Source: Apostichopus japonicus
Lineage: Eukaryota > Echinodermata > Holothuroidea > Aspidochirotida > Stichopodidae
Direction of reading: 5' to 3'
Assembly: GCF_037975245.1 (NCBI RefSeq)
Contig: NC_092563.1
Coordinates: forward strand, 2,321,001-2,385,000
Length of the DNA stretch: 64,000 nt
Below, one piece after another: positions 46,099 to 61,000 of this stretch. The notes under the pieces are model-generated. The model worked only from the letters and a program-made list of their open reading frames with translations, had not been told where the DNA came from and ran no database searches. Positions within the stretch are counted from its first letter, which is position 1. Each line of letters starts with the position of its first letter. The position numbers were made by a program, and so were the translations under genes.

Positions 46099-49000
46099 GT
46101 ACGATGGCTTAAGTATGGGTATACATGTTTTGCCACCTAGGCCTAGGCTAGTGCGGGTTTGGCTAGGCGTACTCCCACATTAGTAGGCCTATCATGCTTG
46201 ATAGCGCTGTCAGTAGCTTAGGCATACGTATATAGGCCTAGTGGCGTTTAATGCTAGGCTAGATAAGTAGCAGACTTGAGCTTCACGTTAGGCTAGGTAG
46301 GCGAGTTCGAGATTTACCAAACCTGCTGCAGTTTACCAGACATTTCTTCATGGACCAATGTGCACTGCTAAATGCATATAGGCCTAGGCCTACTTCGAAA
46401 TGGAATTAAATTAGTGCAGTATCTTACTTAGCTCAGTACATTGCATAGAGATATCTCTGGATTTAAAAATACGAAGTGATTATTCGCAGGGCAGCCCGGC
46501 GAATAACGTACACAGACACCTTATTCGCAGGGCTGTGACGATTTTGAAAATAGGTTTATTATTAGGTTTTGCTATTGATACCAGTCAGTTTAGGGGCCTT
46601 GAAAAAGCCAACCTTTTGGGCCCAAATAGTCTTAGCCACTTCATAAGCTAAGTTTTGGAGCCCCAGCAGTTCAAGTTTAAAAGCTTATTTTAAGGGAGCT
46701 TATCTTGGGATTCCCCAAAAGCCGATATTGCCTGAAAGCCAATATGGTCAAAGGTGTGACACCCCCCCCCCACCTCCCACACCTTTACATGCAAATGAGC
46801 AGTCACTCTGCAAAAACAAAGGTGAAAATGATCGAGGGATGACATTTTCATGTTGGCGGTACTAATGCTAGACTGGTTCAATCTTAAAGCCCTAGGCTCC
46901 CAAAACCAATCCAACAGCATTAAGATAGGAATCCCAAAGGCCAATAAATTCCTCAAAATATAGAGGCTCCCAATTAAGACTCTCAAAAAGATAGCTGGTG
47001 CCCAAAAGCAAACTCGAATAGCCCCAAAAATTACTGAGCCCGTTAACCCAGTCTAGGGCTGCCCTGTGAATAAGGTGTATGTGTCTGGCTATTCGCAGGG
47101 CAGCCCTGCAAATAAGATGCTTGTGTCTGGCTATTCACAGGGCTGCCCTGCGAATAAGGTGTATGTGTCTGGCTATTCGCAGGGCTGCCCTGTGAATAAG
47201 ATGCTGTTGTCCGGCTATTCGCAGGGCTGCCCTGTGAATAAGGTGTATGTGTCTGGCTATTCGCAGGGCTGCCCTGCGAATAAGCCCCACCTTAAAAATA
47301 AGCTATCCTAACAAGTTAGACTAGTCTGGACTCTGGCAGCTACAGCAGTGATATAAATGAGGGGCTTCAGTGGTACTGATAGGGAAGGGGGTAGTTTGAT
47401 CACAGCCAGACAATACAGGGATGGAAATTCAATAACTGTCCACCATGAAGCTTGTGCAGACTTCTACTGATCCACAGTTTTTTTCTTTTTGCTCCATTCA
47501 TGAAAGGAAATATACAGCCAGGCATCCTTGATCTACACAAGTGATTTTTGCAATTTGTTATAATTGTATTAGCCTAGAGATAAATTTCCACCAATATTAC
47601 AGAGGCTGAACAGAACACAACAGTAGTATAAGCAAAAGCTCTACTAATGTTTCATTCTTTTGTCAGTGTTCTCAGCTTTTGCACATGGCTGAACAGCACT
47701 TTGGGAGATGCTCACTGCCATCTTTTCTTCCGATCTCAATAATTTCAAGATCTAGGCCTATAGTTCTACATAATGTACATTGATGTGGTATTAAAATCAA
47801 CACCCAGGAGCCACAGAAAAGTATATAGGACTAGGCACAAGGCACTGTACATCAATTTCAGTGGAAGAAATCATGGCTGGTTAATATAGACCAGGATTTA
47901 TTAGAGGGTCAGTTAGAAAACACTATATCTTTTGTTCTCATTGATGTTGCAAATTCCTCACTTCAAGTGAACCAGTCTGTTTGTTTACAATTGTTGTATT
48001 CACTGTTCTGTTTTATGCAAGATTTTGCAAGTTATCTTCCAAGGAATATTATACTAATTTATTGCTGTGCAGTACAAACAAGCAGACTTTAATTCGTTTT
48101 TCATATCCATGATATAGTCTATAGGTTTACCAAATTGAGTTCAAACTTGGGGTCGGAAAAGGTGTAGCCTACCATGACAACTTCTATTGTGATCTAGGGG
48201 TACAGAAGGTTCCTTTGTTACTGGAGGTCTGTGTGTGATGTACAACTTATGTTTTATGCTGCACTCACGTGCAAAATATGATATGTTTGTAACTTACCCC
48301 CATTGTACATAATGTATACATAAATCATGAAATGTGATAGTAATAACATTTTGAATAAATACAGCTGAGTTTTTTTTGTCTCCAGGGAACAAAATCCCTA
48401 ATATACCAAAATATGTGAAGTTTTATAATGAGTTATGTATAAGTGGGTACAACTGAATTTTCCAATTGATTTCATTCTTTAGCAAACATATGTATAGTAA
48501 TTTTTGCATGTAACATACATACACTTGTGTGTGTTTGGCATGATAATGACATCTATAAGCTACCTGTTCATTCAATCTCATGAAACACATTCATTGGGTA
48601 TCCTTCGGGACTCCAGCAGCCCATGCCCCACTGTGGCCTAGGATATTTTTGACACCAATCATTGTCACATGTATGAGTGGTGTCTCCATAGGTGACAATT
48701 TCAACACCACTGAACACTGGTCCCACTCACCTTTATTACCACTTTCCCAGATCCTTGTTTAGTGCATACAGTCTTTCACTCAAAGGGAAAGTGTTTCTAA
48801 AATGTTGGTAGAAATATTACTTCCCTCTGTGCATGAATGGCTTAAAAGAACAGCTTATTATTTGTAATTTGTGTGGTTACTATACCACATGGAGTTAATA
48901 AATTTCTTTCTCTGTTGGTAGAGGGAAAGGGGAGGGGTGGGTGGTGGGGGAATTGTTCATATGTAAAACCATTCCTCAAAGTGTAGTTTATATTTGATGC

Positions 49001-52000
49001 ACAACTGATTGTGTGTTAGCGCTTATCACAGATTTGCAGTTTTCTGAAAGAAATCAAGTAAATTATAAATACCCCCAAGAAAATGATGCACAGGTGGACA
49101 ACAGTGCAATGATCTGTAATCAGTCGTCCCAAACAGTGTTAGAAAAATCTATCTAGATGAATGTTCAGTTTTTCAACTTGGAACTTCATTGCTACATGTA
49201 TCTTTCATGTCATATTCATGTATTGTATGGAAATTTAGTTTAATTTCATTCTTTCAGAACTTAGAAAGGAGTAAAGTTGGTGTGTCAAACACTGCACATT
49301 AGAATTAAGTATTCAGTCATCACTTTATTCAGTGATGGACTTTGGACTGATTGCAGAAAAAATTACAGGAAGTACGTTTGTACTAATATGTCCCTTTTGC
49401 AGGTCCATATAATTTGTTACCGGTATAGTTTATGACAGCCATGCCGTAAAAGTGCAGTCAACACCACATCAGTTAATTATTGCTCGAAGGCCACAGGGAT
49501 TCCTGTTCTAACTTTCTTGACAGCTAAAACAGGATGCATTTGATGGATTAACCTAGCAGCGAATAAATTTAGAACAGTTCCCACCCGCTATCTAGGTTCT
49601 ACAACCCATTGTATTAGTTTTGGATGTCTATAGTGTATATATATGCATTCAGTTATCTGTGTTAATTATAAAAGGGGACTATATATAGTGACACAAAAAC
49701 TTGCTAGATATGCTAAAATGGCATCCGTAAAGTTAAAAATATTTCTACAACCTTGAAATCAGAACAGATCATGAACTGAACCAGCTGTACATACATGTAC
49801 ATGTGTATTCATGTAAATTCTCATGCTCACTGTCTGACAAAATTTACCATATTTAACGTTGAAACTGAGCTGATATATTATGGGAATTTATATGGGAAAT
49901 TAAATCATATTTATGTATTTAGGTCTACATTCAGTTTATACTTTATACATATATACCTACCAACCAGTTCTGCAAGCTTTTAACTGAAAAAACTAGTAAC
50001 ATAAGTTGGACTCTGCAGTCAACAGAAGTTTGTCACATTTGACACAAATGTTTGTGTTACAAACGTAATGTTCAGTGTAAATGTATTATTTCACCTTTTG
50101 AAGTTTATTTACCTCTCTACCTTGTTGAAAAGTTAAACCTTTAAATAGCTGTAGACTAAAACTTTAGTCAGACCATAATAAATCAATCAATATTTTTTTT
50201 TAAAGAACAGGAAAATTCAATTTTAACTTCCATTTACATGACACAGTATTTTAATACTCAATTTTATGTAAACTTGGATTGTCACTGAATATAAATGTAA
50301 ACATGCTGCAGAAATCTTGTTCTTTGTGACATTTGAGACAATAGTACTCTGCGTTAATAACAGCACTGGGTATCACACTGTTAATGGTTTCTTGTCTTTT
50401 CATTAGGTAAACAAGCCTCAATTTCCTGTTTGTTGATCTAGAGCATTGGGTCCAATAGCAAGCATAATGTGTAATATTAGTGTGTCAATCTTTCAAAATC
50501 AATTCATCTTCTTTTAGTGTTGAGCATGCACCTAAGTCTGCAGGCATGCCTGATCCGCAATGCCAGTGCGGTTTATTAGAGCTATAAGAGAGGTTTGGTT
50601 CGCTTGATTTCTACAAACAAGAAAGCATTATTACAACACCATCCATGTAAATTATAACATTAGTTGTTAGGGAGTTCCAAGTGTGAAACTTACAAGGTTA
50701 AGTACTGTCTGACAGGAGCTACATACTGTTTACTACAATTACTTGTTTCCCTTCTGAAATGTTCATTTGATAGTAATGGGCTGCAAATCAATTACCTGTG
50801 GCACAAATTTGCATGTTAAAATCACCCAAAGTGTTAAGAGTTATCAGTTAACATAGCTGCCAAAGGTAAATCCTGTGGAGTGGACATCCTTGTGTATACA
50901 CTGCACTGTTATGGTGCCTTAAGTCCATCACACTGAAAAATTTTCTCTCGCGTCAGCTCATTGCTGCACTGGGAAAGAGCGAAAGGAATTGATATGTAAG
51001 GTTCAATTTCTTATGCTTCCTGTGTGCGGTGTTCAAACCATATACAAGAATCTACAAGCAGTGATGCAATGAGGGGCTTGTAAAAGTAGTTTTTGAAGGA
51101 AGTTTAACGGATCATTTAGTCCCCTACATCCGTCTCATCTGCAACTGGTAGGCTTTACAAGGAATACTTCACCCTTGTCCTTAATTACTCAGTCGACAAG
51201 GGTGGGGGAGAGGGGGGAGGGTAAGGGAGTTTTTGAAGTACCTTTGATCTGTTGTTTGAGTTTTAATACAGAGCTTTATAGTTTGGGTTGTGAAGATTAT
51301 AAGTTATAGAGTAATATATATTGATTTCTTTCCAAGCCTTATTTATAGAAGAGGAATAAAAACACTTGCCAAAGTGAACTTTAATTGTGGTCAGACTCAG
51401 TTGCCAAGGTCATAAGCCTTACTGCATCTAAGAGCCCCTCTCAGATTGTATTATTGTTAATCACTTTGTATATGCTGACCAAGATTTGGTTGCCAGCTCT
51501 GTTTCCTGATTGTTAAACCCCTGCATCCTTTTATGCAGTGCAAAAGCACAACCGTTCTGTTGAACATTGTACAATGTTTAGGCCTTAAAGGTGGTGTCCT
51601 CAGATGTTGTCATCCTGATTGTTAAACCCAGCATCCTTTTATGCAGTGCAAAAGCACAACCATTCTGTTGAAAATTGTCCAATGTTTAGGCCTTAAAGGT
51701 GGTGTCCTCAGATGTTGTCATCCTGATTGTTAAACCCAGCATCCTTTTATGCAGTGCAAATGCATAACCGTTCTGTTGAACATTGTACAATGTTTAGGCA
51801 TTAAAGGTGGTGTGTTCTCATTCTGACATGTGGTGTTTGATAATGGTGTTCTGGTCTTCAAATCAGTTATTCTGTTTAAAAGGAACTCGCTGATCAAATT
51901 TATACTTTTTTTTTTTTTAAATCTACTCGTTGCATAATTCCAGCTGTACGTTGGTTAACTAGTTTGTCTGAAATTCATGCTATTTCGTCAAAGTAAATTA

Positions 52001-55000
52001 ATGTTTAATGTTCTTCTTGAACCATATTTTGTATTTTGGTCAATTTAACGACGTTGTTGGATTGAAATTTGTCGAATAAGAAATAGTTCCTTACAAATTA
52101 TTGCGATATTGTTGAAAATCCTGTTGTCTTTCTTAATTGCTCTGTTAATTGTATCTTCCATTATAATTCAGTGTTAATGCTGAGAATCTTGTTGTATAGT
52201 GAAGTTAACATTGTGGTTGAAAATTTAGTCTATATTGACTATACTGCGTTGCTCATTATAGCTTATACGTGTCCATGCCATGAATTTTTGCATCTGGCCA
52301 GGAAAGTGTACGTACAGACTTAGTGGCAAATTAGCCTTTTTTTAAAATTTGTGTAGAGCCATGCCCTTTTGGCATAGCTGGCCTGCGTTAGAATCTAACA
52401 CCACCGGAACTGGTCAAACCCTTCCGTTCAGATTGGGTGACCCTTCAGGCATGGGGTAGCCTTGAAATCCATTGTTCTGAGACACTACGTTAATTTGACT
52501 AGTTATAACAACACCTTCAAGATTTCTATTTACCTTTTAGCTACGTTTTTGTCTGCTATTGCAGCAGTTGAAGTTGTTTCTTTGATAGCTTTATGAGAGC
52601 GCGCTAGTAGGGTGTCAGAGAACACGCTAGCAGATTTAATACACATGGACTAGAAAACAAAACCATCTATCTAATTCCATTCTTGTCGTCATCGGCAGAG
52701 ACCCTGAGCTTCCATCATCCCACCCCCCAGGAATGTCACCACCGAACATCCTTTCCCCCGGCGTAACATTTGTTTACATATTGTAGTTGAGTTAACGTTT
52801 GTTACTATAAGTTTATAACTTATTTGCAGAAAAATTAGGACATATCAGGAGCAACGACATAATTAGAAAAACAACAACAAAAATAGATAAAAGACAGAAT
52901 GGTTGCCCATTTGGCATTCCATACCCGTTACTCATTGCCGTCAAGCTACAGTTTCATTAGATTTCATGTTATGGAGGCCACTTAACAAGCTGCCAAAATT
53001 ATTTTCATTTTGCTTGAACCAGCCTTGAAGCATTAAATATCCATTATTCATTGAGATGTTAGTAATGAATATTTACATGGGCGACCTATTACTGGTAGGT
53101 CAAGGGTAACAACAACTGTTTCTGGCAATATGACATTTCCTTTTGTTGTTCTTTAATTGTCGTTAATGGTCCAGTGTTTTATCTTTTTCCTGGCATGAAT
53201 CCAACCGATGACAGTGTACAGTACCTTGCTGATGTGGTTGTTTTCCTGCACAAAAAACCTTTTTTTGTTTTTTTTTCTGGAGTGGAGTGAACTGCATTGA
53301 AAATCTCTAGAATAATGCAAAGTATGTCATAAAAAAGGTCCAGCAATGTTTTGATAGAGGGCCATGTCTATAGCTAAATTAAAATCTTTGATCATAGGAC
53401 ATAAGATAAGTTTATTTAACAAAACCAAAGAGAAGGTGGGTCTGGTTTGTAATATCCCTTTAGAGATTTACCAGCTCTGTTTTCATTGGTTAAATTTGCA
53501 TACATGATTAGATCATCATTATTAAAGGTCTTCAGTATTGGTTGCAGATTTTAAGCATCAGCTAAAAATTGCTCAAAGTTCTCAAACTTACCTTTCCATT
53601 AGGCTCCGAATCACCATTTTATTTTCAGACATAAGAGGAGGGGTTCAATTAGACATTAACATACATACGTTCTCAATAATGCAAAATGCTTTGAGGGATG
53701 ACCTTTGAACCGATACTTTGTGATGATAATGAATATTTTCAAACTTTGTAAACAAAGGTGAGGACAGTGGATATAAACACTGGAATAAAACCCATCATAA
53801 CACTTTATAACATCTTGAAACTGTTTTACTTGATAAACAAGCCTTAAAAGAATACTTCAGGCAGAAGTCTAGATTTGATAATTCTTTGTTCAAGAAAGAA
53901 GAACAACTTGAGTGTTAAATGTTTCTATGTCTTTTCTTGTTTTCAAGAAATTCACCTTTAAAATGTGATTAACCTCTGGACTGCTCCTTTAAGGCTAAAT
54001 TGCAAATGATGACAAAGTTGTGTTGCATTGTAAATATGTTCTTTGGGGAATTAAAAAATATTAAGATTGCCTATATTGTGTTAAACATCTGAAGAACTGA
54101 CCTAACGGTCTGAGTCAGACTGTGTGTTAGACTTCATAGTAGTTATCCAGTCAGTTGAATTCATGTCCCTTTAAATATAAGGGTAAATGTCATTTCTGAA
54201 AATTAAAGCGTAGACTGGCGGCAGTGATGTTCGATGATCTCCAATATATAAAAATGACATTTCTGTATAGTAATCCTTTAATATAAATTACTACAAGATA
54301 GACACATGATTCTAAGGCTGTATTGCTCCATGCATCCCTCGCTACCATTTGTAAAAACATCAGGTTGCAGTTTTGTGCAGAAAGCTGTGTGAGGAAAAAG
54401 TAGATCAATGTATTTCTGTTCTTAAACCTGTCTAGCACTTGAACTAAATTGTTAAGAATGTGTCAGCAAAGGTTACTTCTTTGAAGCGTGAAGTCATCTT
54501 TACACTAAAATAGTTTGCAACTCCACATCATTATTGCATTTATTTCATTTGCGGAATAAATTAATTGCTTGTCCAATTTAAGTAGTTATGTTTTCCTTTG
54601 AAAATTGGCAGGAAAGCCTTTGGTAGCTGGGACCCTGATACAGGATGGGGAGGGGGGGGCTGTGGTGGTTGTCCCGAGAGTCATTCCGATGAAAATTATC
54701 GGGGGGGGGATGGTTGCCCCTCCCAAATGTGGAGATTCTAGGTAACTCCGTTAATCTACAAAGTAAAGACCCTTTTCTTAGCCATATCACTTCACATGCA
54801 GTTTTTCCTCTGTGTGGTTGTCTGTCTGTCAGTCATTCTGTTTGTTGGTTCCGTCATATACAGTGATCCCAGTACCTGATTCCCTTGCAATTGCTATTTA
54901 CATTTAAGAAAAACGTGATTGTTTTACACAATATTTTATAAGAGTTTCTCGCATTAGGAAACTCAGATATTGTTCTGTAGCTGTTACTATTGCAGTGATA

Positions 55001-58000
55001 TATTTATGTAAGGTGTTCATAGTAGGTATCATCTTTTCTTGTGGGTTTTATTAATGAAGGTTTTACTGTCTGTTTCCTTCCTACTGTGACCCTACTTCCT
55101 TCAGTTGCATCGGTTGTCCAGGCAACACAAATGTAGGAAGCTTTTAACCTTCAATTTTAGGATCTGTTGAGAAGATCAAAAAAGTAGGAAGCCATTTGTA
55201 CTCGTGTTTTTGTCAATTCTGCGAATTACAGTCAATAATTACATCCCACCAAAGGAAGCTTATTATTATTATCAATGTACCACAAATATAATCTTCTCTG
55301 GGCCAACGTTTGTCAGCTGGTTTGTACTCTCCTATTGTCTTTGAAGTTTGATGTACTGACTACACATATTGGCTATATACAGTCATATTATTATGAACTT
55401 TATTTCCAATTAGGCTATGCAACATGCAACATTAAATGAGTTATATGTACGGTGGATGGAAAATGGGAAGATGGATTGGGGGGGGATTGGGGGGGTGGAG
55501 TGTCATGGGTTAAGGCAGGGGGAAGCTGTAGAAGTATTATTAAGCACTCATACCTAAGTTAATATCTATCCAACAAATGCCTTATTTATTTTTTAAAAAT
55601 TTTGAGTTATATCTAAGGTCAGCTGGTCATGGAAGGGGAAATTAGTTGTTTAAAGGCATTGAAGACTCGCCCCAAACCGCGTGCCGCCATTAGTAAAAAA
55701 ATTAACCTTCTGTTGCTTGCAAGTGACGTTTTGTTTGTGTCACTACAAAATGCAGACAGTACAGTAATGAAATGTGATACCTTGTTATCTTTAGCTGGAC
55801 CTGAGATGTCCATCGCTGTATCGTTTATACACTGTGCTGTGGGTATTGACCTGCAGCTGTATGTACTGACTGTACACTAGTGTCTAATTACCGATGGTAG
55901 CAAGCTGTGTGTATATTTTCTGGGATCGATAGTGGGTGTCTAACACTTCTGTTACACCTCATTCGAAACTAGGTCAGATTACCGGCATTAGAGTTTCTTT
56001 TTGCGTGAGTCTTCACACCGTTTAAGGTTGAGATACAGTAAAGGCACACCCATTGGTGCTAATCCTAGATCAGATTTCTTCTCCTGAAATATAAGTTTCA
56101 TAGCTCAGCTGTGATGTGTATTCAGTAAAACAGATAGAAAATGTACAACGGTATGCACCACTTGCACTACGCCAAAGCGAATACACATGCTAGTATGGAT
56201 TGCACATATACATGTATTATACATGTGTACTAACTATAGTACCTAACCTATAGTGTATATTATGGTATTTTATCAATGTTATAATCTTGCATAATATACT
56301 TCGGTGATCTAGATCAAAGATAAGCTGATTTCCAGATCTATACCAAACCTTTACGATTTGACAATAAGTGTGTTATAACTGTACTATACACATGTTTAAA
56401 AGACAAACAACCAAAATTCAGGGATAAGAGAATGCTTGATCAGGCTCGCAGTTCACCCAGTAATTTTGCTAAAGCTTGTTCCCTGTCATATTTGTAGAAA
56501 TAAACACCTCTTGAAAAACATTCAATATTTTCTTTCATTTTCAAACACCTGTATATATATAGGTATATATATATATATATATATACACAGGTGCATATAA
56601 TGCGGTCATCATTGTCACGACTGACCAGTGGACTGTAAAATATTAAGCGAGATTAACAGCTGTTTTGTTGATGGAGCAGATCAACATGATGCTTCAACTG
56701 GTTTTGCTGTTTCCTTTCCTTCTCCCTTTCAGCTATTAATAGGATTGATTTCTCTCGACAGGAAAATCTGAGTAATGAAGGCTACATCCTCCATACATTA
56801 GAGCTTGTTAAACTTGTTAGAATATCCTTAAGATATTCATATCCTTGTTGTTTCCAATACATATGTATAGGAAGGCCTAGCCATTGGATAACTTCAGAGA
56901 GACTCTAGGCTATAGTATTACATTCATGCAAAATGTTGAAGGTGAAGGAAGCAAAAAGGCAAAAAAAAATTGTATCATAAATTTGTAGAATTTTGGCAGT
57001 ATTGCTTCCTCGTTACTTCACTTGTCTCCTTTTGTTTTTTGCTTGAAATAATTCTCGCTTTCTTTATGTTCACTTGTTTTTTGGGTCAATTTTGTTGACA
57101 TATCTACTGTGAAAGGATGGCCAAGCACAATTTATTTACTTGAAATTATTTAAATTACAGCACTCAGTGCTTATTATTATAGCTTCTGCACAAAATTTGG
57201 ATTACCTACACTAGCGAAGTTATTTTTACAAAGTTCTAAATCCTTTTGTAAACTGCTGTTTCAAATTCTAAAGAAATTATCACTGCCCAATCTATATGTA
57301 AGAATATTAATAATCACAGTTTCAGTGAGGGACTATTTGCACTGATCAGGAAGGGTAGATGAGGCTCAAAGGTTAGATCATAGTTGATGCCTCATAATTT
57401 TAATCCCTGGAGCATATTCATAGTCCTGACACACTCTTTCCCTCTGATGATTTAGAATGATCAGACATGGTTGCTACCAGAGGCATTCAGAAATATTGTT
57501 TTCATAACTATGTAGGTCTTCTTGCCTTCAGCTATCACCTTCCGACAGTTGACAATGAAAACCTTAAATTAAAAATTACGTTAATGAATTATTTATAAAT
57601 TTATGTTTATACCTCTTGTATCCTTTTTTGTTTATTTCTCCAGTCACCAACAGCCAATAGGAATCGTTTTAACAGTCTCTTCAAGCCATTTGTGAAACAT
57701 AAATCAGAGGACGACATCAATTCCAACAACGTGACCGAAAACGGACGTCCCCGTTCAGTGTTTGCCTCCCTCTCTACGGAATCCCGTGCCGAGAAGAAGG
57801 CCGAATTGTTAGATTTGATGGTGGCGCAGGGGAAAATTACGAAAGACGACCGTCTAGATCTTCTTAAAAAGTACGGAACGGCCGAAAATTACAGGGCAGG
57901 GGACACTCAGCGAAAGATACTCGCGTTTCTGGTAAAAGTAAGTAAATAAAAGTTCTGGCAAACCATGAATGGTCATGACGAAGGGTAACTTGAATAAAAG

Positions 58001-61000
58001 AAGAGAGAGTAAAGTTTTCAGAGCTGAATAAAAAAAAAATTCATCCACTTACTAATTATATTTATTGGATGAAAGATCTTTGAAAGAGCTTGTCCATAAA
58101 AGTGGGTAAATAGAAGTATATATATTATAGACAAAACGCACAGTGTTTGGAAATACGGCAAAATACAGACTATTTAAAGTCAGTTGTGCCAATTAACGTA
58201 TGGTTAGGGATAAACAAAGCAAGATAAATTAGGTCTGTAGACATTGGTTGGCAGAATCAGGCCATTGGTCATAGGATGAAAACTCAGCTGGGTTTCAATT
58301 AATTACGTGGGAACTCCACGAAATGTGAATGGTAAATGTGGGTTTTGTATGGAGAGGTGCATGTGGAGATGTGTCCTGTCTGAATAAAGATGAATGACTA
58401 ATGGATGATTTGATATTACATTTTTGTATGATATCTTGGTGTGGTAGGAATGGAAGCGACCAGAACATGCAGTACCAGAAAAAAAGAAATAATGGGAAAT
58501 TAATGTGACAGGTTCAAAGCCATTTTTAACCTACAGTGTCTGCGATATGTGATTCCCTCATTGAAGTATATCGAAGAGTTTCAGACCTGTGCTGACAAAA
58601 CCATAAGATCTTTTGGTGTAAAATAGTTCTCGCAATTTTCAACCAAATGATTCATATTTCAGTTTAATGTATTAACAATTTGCGACAAAAGAAAATGAAA
58701 ACAAAATCTAATTAATGAGGAATTCAGCAGTGTAAAATTTGGTAAAATTTATGACAAAATGATTATCCTCCAATTGATGTCTTTAATGAAAATGAATTTC
58801 AAGGATTCAAATATTTTTTAACAAAGTGATGAATAACACTCAGAAAGTCATCGTTTCAACAATTTGCAGCAGAAATGATAAATTGATGATTTAATTTATC
58901 TTGCCAATTCAACATTTTAATGATGAATTACGCTCAAAAGTCATCAATTCAAGACGTTTTAGCAAAATGATAAAATTATCAGTTAGAACTAATATCATCA
59001 GTTTAACATTTTGTAACAAAATGATAGTGTAAGACTAGTTTGTATCAGAATGTTGTCATTTCAACATTATGCGACAAAGTCATTGGTAATTAATTACAAT
59101 CATATTAGAATGTAAAAATTTCAACATATTTGCAGCAATATAATGAATTACAGCAAACTTGCAGAGAGAGGTCTTACATTTTTGAATGCACGTTAATGTG
59201 CAGGTCCTTATTGAACACTCCTCAATATAAGGACCAAGGTAAGGGGGGGGGGGGAGAGGAGTTGAAAGGGTGAATGGAGGAGGTAAGGTCTTCCAATAAT
59301 TTTCATTAAGGTGCATCATTTTCAAGATGTACATTGGTCGGACTCCTGCCCGCCATCTTCCCCCCCCAACCCCCCCCCCCCCACTTTCATTCAAATTTGA
59401 AAAATCTTCACTGCAAGGGATCCCCCTAGATCCATGCTTGTCATTGAAGATGAAAATGTGAAGGGTACTCAATAAAAAAGAAACTGCATCCTTACAATAT
59501 TTTGTAAAAGAGTTCATATTGGATTTCAATTTAACTGCAAAATCGTTTATTGATAGTCTCGGCCTATATTTTGGGGAAATTCACCTGACTTTTGGCTGAA
59601 CTATCACTTGTAATGTATTTTGAAGCTGTGGTCATAATAACACTTGCCAATTTTTCATATAATTTGGTCATAATCGGTCAAAGACAATAGTATTTTGTTG
59701 GCTGAGTTTGTGACGGATTTGATTTTTGTTATTTTTTATTTACAAATAGGTAACTAAGTATTAAACATATAAAGTAGGGTGTAATGACCAGTAATGTTGA
59801 CAAGGACAGTAAAATGTGGATTATTTGGAAAGGTTGGATCAGAGGTTGTCCAGATAAATCATGTTAGTGGATAATCAAGCTCCCTTATAGATACTAGTAC
59901 CCCATATATAGGTTAATTTACTGTAACTGTGCAAAAAAGATTACATCAACATAGCATGATAAATATGCCCTATTAGACAAATTTTTGTTAGTGGATGCAT
60001 CAGATCTGAATGACAGATATGTTTCGGGGGCTCCAACACTTAGGGGGAGACATAGGGGCCATCTCCCCCCCCCCCCAATAATGTTCACAGCAATTATTTT
60101 CATGGTGGCTTGGTGATGCCACTTGGTCTGAATTCTGGCCAATGCCCCTCGTCCCTCCCCACCCCCGCTCCCAATTATAAACCTGTGTGCTACTTGCAGC
60201 ACTTTACTTGTTATAATTGCATTATTGCAAATGAATATTGAGTTGTCTCCTTTTTTGCCAGACCAGCAAGATATCCATCGATGATGCCGTACATTACTCT
60301 CGGCTGTTAGGAATTGTCGGCTCAGCAGAGACAGAGGCGAGAACAATTGCTGAGATAAACAATGCATTTCAAGTAAAAAGAATCTACAACTTTGGTGTTT
60401 ACAAGTACTACAGGCACAGGGCCTCTCAAAGGAGAATCTTACAGGTACAGTTTACCAGCTGGGGGAAATAATTTCGTGTTAACATTTTGTGTACATACAT
60501 TTTTGATTAAAAAAAGGAAAAAAGCTGTTTTATCAGTAAAGACAATTGGGCTTTTCTCAAAAGCCTGTTTAGTAACTGATGTGGGTTGTAATTTGAGAAA
60601 AGTACCTGTGAGAGTGGGATTTTAGGCAGTAGGTTTTCTCTGGAACCTCTTGGCAAATGGCTAAAATTGTCAAATTCTAGGCCTGCTATCTCACTTGCTC
60701 CTATAGTGTATATAAGGCAGATGAGGTGTGTTTAATAATGTTATGTACAAGTTGAGAGATTCTCATTTATCAGGGGATTAAGGATCATAGGATGTCAATG
60801 TTTGCTTCCTCCTAGTGTACTTATGGCTGATGCTAGTTGATGTATTGTACTAGTTGATAGGTTCCCTTTTATAAGCCCTGGGAGTCAGTAGGATGTCAAT
60901 GTTTGCTTCCTCATAGTTTATATATGGCAGTTGAGGTTGATGTAATGTACAAGTTGAGATGTTCCCCTTTATCTGGGGACTAGCGCTAGGTGGAACATGC

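Larger units (their letters stand above)
46099..57643. other. 11.5-kb first intron of the right-hand gene
   Basis: Contains the fold-back minisatellite, a threefold 108-bp tandem repeat, a diverged dispersed repeat and a TA microsatellite (all listed). Elsewhere, including about 47300-51500, 51820-53840 and 54260-56550, the DNA is AT-rich with G or T runs, and I see no exon, RNA gene or complete mobile element. Confidence 0.55.

Noticed and set aside
47066-47311. 81-codon plus frame with regular VSGYSQGCPANK repeats
   Set aside because: The 42-bp repeat is a multiple of three, so any stop-free frame stays open. It lies in an intron and is palindromic DNA.
59080-60367. Two 149-codon minus frames
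   Set aside because: Both cross poly-G/poly-C tracts, and the second overlaps coding exon 3 of the plus-strand gene in antisense; no family features.
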